Positions 14,426-15,707 of a stretch of 15,707 nt of DNA are shown in pieces. How positions within the stretch are numbered: position 1 is the first letter of the stretch; each line of letters opens with the position of its first letter. The position numbers and the translations under genes were made by a program. The stretch is from Bacillota bacterium (GTDB lineage Bacteria; Bacillota_C; Negativicutes; CTSoil-072). Under the pieces are notes generated by a model. It was given only the letters and a program-made list of their open reading frames with translations, was not told where the DNA came from and ran no database searches. The DNA lies in the NCBI GenBank assembly GCA_017861495.1, contig JAGFXW010000166.1, positions 1-15,707 of the forward strand, in the 5' to 3' direction.

Positions 14426-15519
14426 CGTTGCACCTCCAATTCCTCATCAATGACTACGACTTCCCGCTCATTGGGGTAAATATCTTTCGATTTGTCCCGG
14501 TCCGGCAAAATCACGTTTAAGCCGCATACTTCCGATGCTATGGCAATTGTTTCATGATCGCCGCCCACAACAACCGGACGTAATTTTTTCGAATCGCAAC
14601 AAGTCATCATGCTGTTATCCGGCAACATGGCGATAATCGTATTCGGCCCATTAATCTCCAAGTGTCCCAACGACTGACGGATCGCTGTTAACTCCTTCCG
14701 ATCGGGGCGATCTTCCACTTCTTCGAACGGCAACGGAGTAATGACGTGCTTATAATATTTGATCGGCCACTTTAATTCATGCAACACGTAGTGTAAAGTA
14801 TATAGGAAGTTTTGCGAGTCGGATTCAAAACCAATATAGCCTTTATTTAAAGACTTCTGGAATTCCTTGTTTTTTGTATAGAATGTATTCTCTCCATTGG
14901 CGCATAACGTATATCCTTGAATAAAGAACGGATGCGCAGCATAGCGGACAATATCATAGTTTGTATTTTGCCGGCATTGGACAACGATATTTTTCGCCAA
15001 CAGCTCACCGCTGTCATCCCACAAGCCAAAATACGTTGCAATATCCCGCGGATCGCCGATTTCTTTCAAAGTCAAGACATCCGGCCAAAAGGAAAATGCG
15101 TATCCCTGATCATTTTTTTCCAATAATTCGCGAATCGCCAGGCGAGTCGACAGCAGTAATTCTTCTTTCGCTTCCTGCGACGCGTTGGCCAAGTAATCCG
15201 GATAATCGTAATTGCGGAAGATATAGTAAGGCATGGCTTTTATGTCGAGTCCCGGCTTGCGGTTTACTTTCGGGATCCACTCATGGACCTGGACAAAGCT
15301 GTTGTTTTCCATATAATCTTCCACGAGTTTCGCGCCTTTTTGCGTGCAAGCCAAAGACAATAACGGCTTATCTTTATACTCGGAAAATTCACCGTATAAA
15401 TCCTGCATTACCATCGCAAATCCTGAGTTGTCGTGTCCTTCCTGCTGCGGAAGCATTAAATAGAGTGCCTTTGAAGGGTAAAAGGGCACCTTACTTTTAA
15501 TCGCACCTATTCTGCACAT
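14413..15519 (-). CDS. Class II glutamine amidotransferase subunit of split glutamate synthase (GltB1 type)
   Basis: This subunit releases ammonia from glutamine for the adjacent synthase subunit. Class II amidotransferases use an N-terminal cysteine, freed by removal of the initiator Met, as nucleophile. The protein from the ATG at 15519 starts MCRIGAIKSK, so Cys2 fits. An earlier in-frame ATG at 15525 would bury this cysteine at position 4. The ribosome site GAGGTG lies 8 bases before the ATG at 15519 but only 2 before the other, which independently supports 15519. The product is 368 aa. Another likely active-site region is GHDNSGFAMV near residue 30. The C-terminal half (NGPNTIIAMLPDNSMMTCCD, then HETIAIASEVCG) looks like the extra domain seen in this Firmicute type. 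It is the first gene of the glt operon, behind a ykkC-type leader. Confidence 0.88.
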   Translation of the reverse strand: MCRIGAIKSKVPFYPSKALYLMLPQQEGHDNSGFAMVMQDLYGEFSEYKDKPLLSLACTQKGAKLVEDYMENNSFVQVHEWIPKVNRKPGLDIKAMPYYIFRNYDYPDYLANASQEAKEELLLSTRLAIRELLEKNDQGYAFSFWPDVLTLKEIGDPRDIATYFGLWDDSGELLAKNIVVQCRQNTNYDIVRYAAHPFFIQGYTLCANGENTFYTKNKEFQKSLNKGYIGFESDSQNFLYTLHYVLHELKWPIKYYKHVITPLPFEEVEDRPDRKELTAIRQSLGHLEINGPNTIIAMLPDNSMMTCCDSKKLRPVVVGGDHETIAIASEVCGLNVILPDRDKSKDIYPNEREVVVIDEELEVQRWKQ

Positions 15520-15550
15520 TTTCATCCCACCTCTTTTTCATACTCAAAAG

Positions 15551-15575
15551 AAAAAACCCAACGAAAAGACCAGGT
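15551..15575 (-). terminator. Possible conditional terminator in the glt leader
   Basis: On the minus strand ACCTGGT and GTTGGGT (15575-15569 with 15562-15556) can pair through three Watson-Crick and four G-U pairs around a 6-base loop, followed by T residues at 15556-15551 (the first also pairing). A competing pairing uses CCCGG at 15587-15583 with TTGGG at 15561-15557. Both are incompatible with the closing helix of the aptamer. The weak stem makes this less certain than the aptamer itself. Confidence 0.5.
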
Positions 15576-15707
15576 ATTGTAACCGGGATCTTCCGCCAGG
15601 GCTTTTTGTACCCACGGTGTGGTGCTGTGCGACTTTGCACCAGTGCCGCTCGGTCCAGACTACTAACGCACGGAACCCTAGGCACTTCCCACATACACAT
15701 GTCTTTT
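15551..15707 (-). ncRNA. ykkC-family riboswitch leader (probably ppGpp or PRPP subtype) upstream of the glutamate synthase operon
   Basis: The leader contains the conserved ykkC core blocks in order: CUAGGGUUCCG (15681-15671), CUGGACCGAGCGGCAC (15658-15643), and ACACCGUGGG with AAAAAGCCC (15620-15599). Supporting pairs are visible: GUGCC/GGCAC (15685-15681 with 15647-15643), GGUUC/GGACC, and UGGUGC/GCACCA. The far ends pair as AAAAGAC/GUCUUUU (15707-15701 with 15570-15564). ykkC RNAs sense guanidine (subtype 1), ppGpp (2a) or PRPP (2b). Glutamate synthase genes are, from memory, associated with the ppGpp type, while guanidine types precede urea or guanidine genes. A weak, wobble-rich terminator hairpin (15575-15556) followed by U residues to 15551 overlaps the GUCUUUU arm, so ligand binding would favour expression. 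The promoter is outside the window. Confidence 0.8.

Noticed and set aside
15551..15707. Reading the glt leader as a guanidine-sensing (subtype 1) ykkC riboswitch or as a T-box
   Set aside because: The downstream genes make glutamate rather than handle guanidine or urea, and the GAGCGGCAC block looks more like subtype 2. No T-box AGGGUGGNACCGCG-type sequence is present.

Overview
The window is a compact stretch of bacterial chromosome in which every supported gene lies on the minus strand, so transcription runs from high to low coordinates. Strong AGGAGG-type ribosome sites, sigma-A-like promoters, a DUF951 protein, a selenocysteine-type SelD, a livKHMGF cluster followed by a CBS-ACT (AcuB-like) gene, and a split glutamate synthase all point to an anaerobic Firmicute. 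Sporomusa-like Negativicutes or a related clostridial line is my best guess; this rests on gene content and recall, not on a database comparison.

Layout in the direction of transcription. (1) 15707-10402: a three-gene glutamate synthase operon, made of a glutaminase subunit, an FMN/Fe-S synthase subunit, and a fusion of the GXGXG domain, a GltD-like reductase and a ferredoxin domain. Its leader closely resembles a ykkC-family riboswitch of the ppGpp/PRPP subtype, and the operon ends at a strong terminator. (2) 10295-4987: a branched-chain amino acid ABC transporter operon (livK, livH, livM, livG, livF) from a near-consensus promoter, with a weak terminator after livK. The last gene, an AcuB-like CBS-ACT protein, has lost its 5' end and is fused out of frame to the end of livF, which looks like a deletion. 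(3) 4964-3864: a cation diffusion facilitator with a structured leader resembling the NiCo (czcD) riboswitch and ending in a terminator. (4) 3800-1546: selD, mscS and a DUF951 gene, probably one operon closed by a perfect terminator hairpin. selD has an in-frame UGA at codon 13 that must be read as selenocysteine. (5) 1433-259: ychF from its own extended -10 promoter. (6) 191-1: promoter and first 42 codons of an unidentified gene that leaves the window.

The genes are mostly core metabolism and transport. The unusual part is control at the RNA level: a probable alarmone riboswitch on nitrogen assimilation, a probable metal riboswitch on a metal exporter, and UGA recoding in the enzyme that makes the selenium donor for that recoding. 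Two further oddities are the livF/acuB junction and a livK start codon without a ribosome site, preceded by a small inverted-repeat segment. I found no CRISPR array, tRNA, rRNA, transposase or phage gene.
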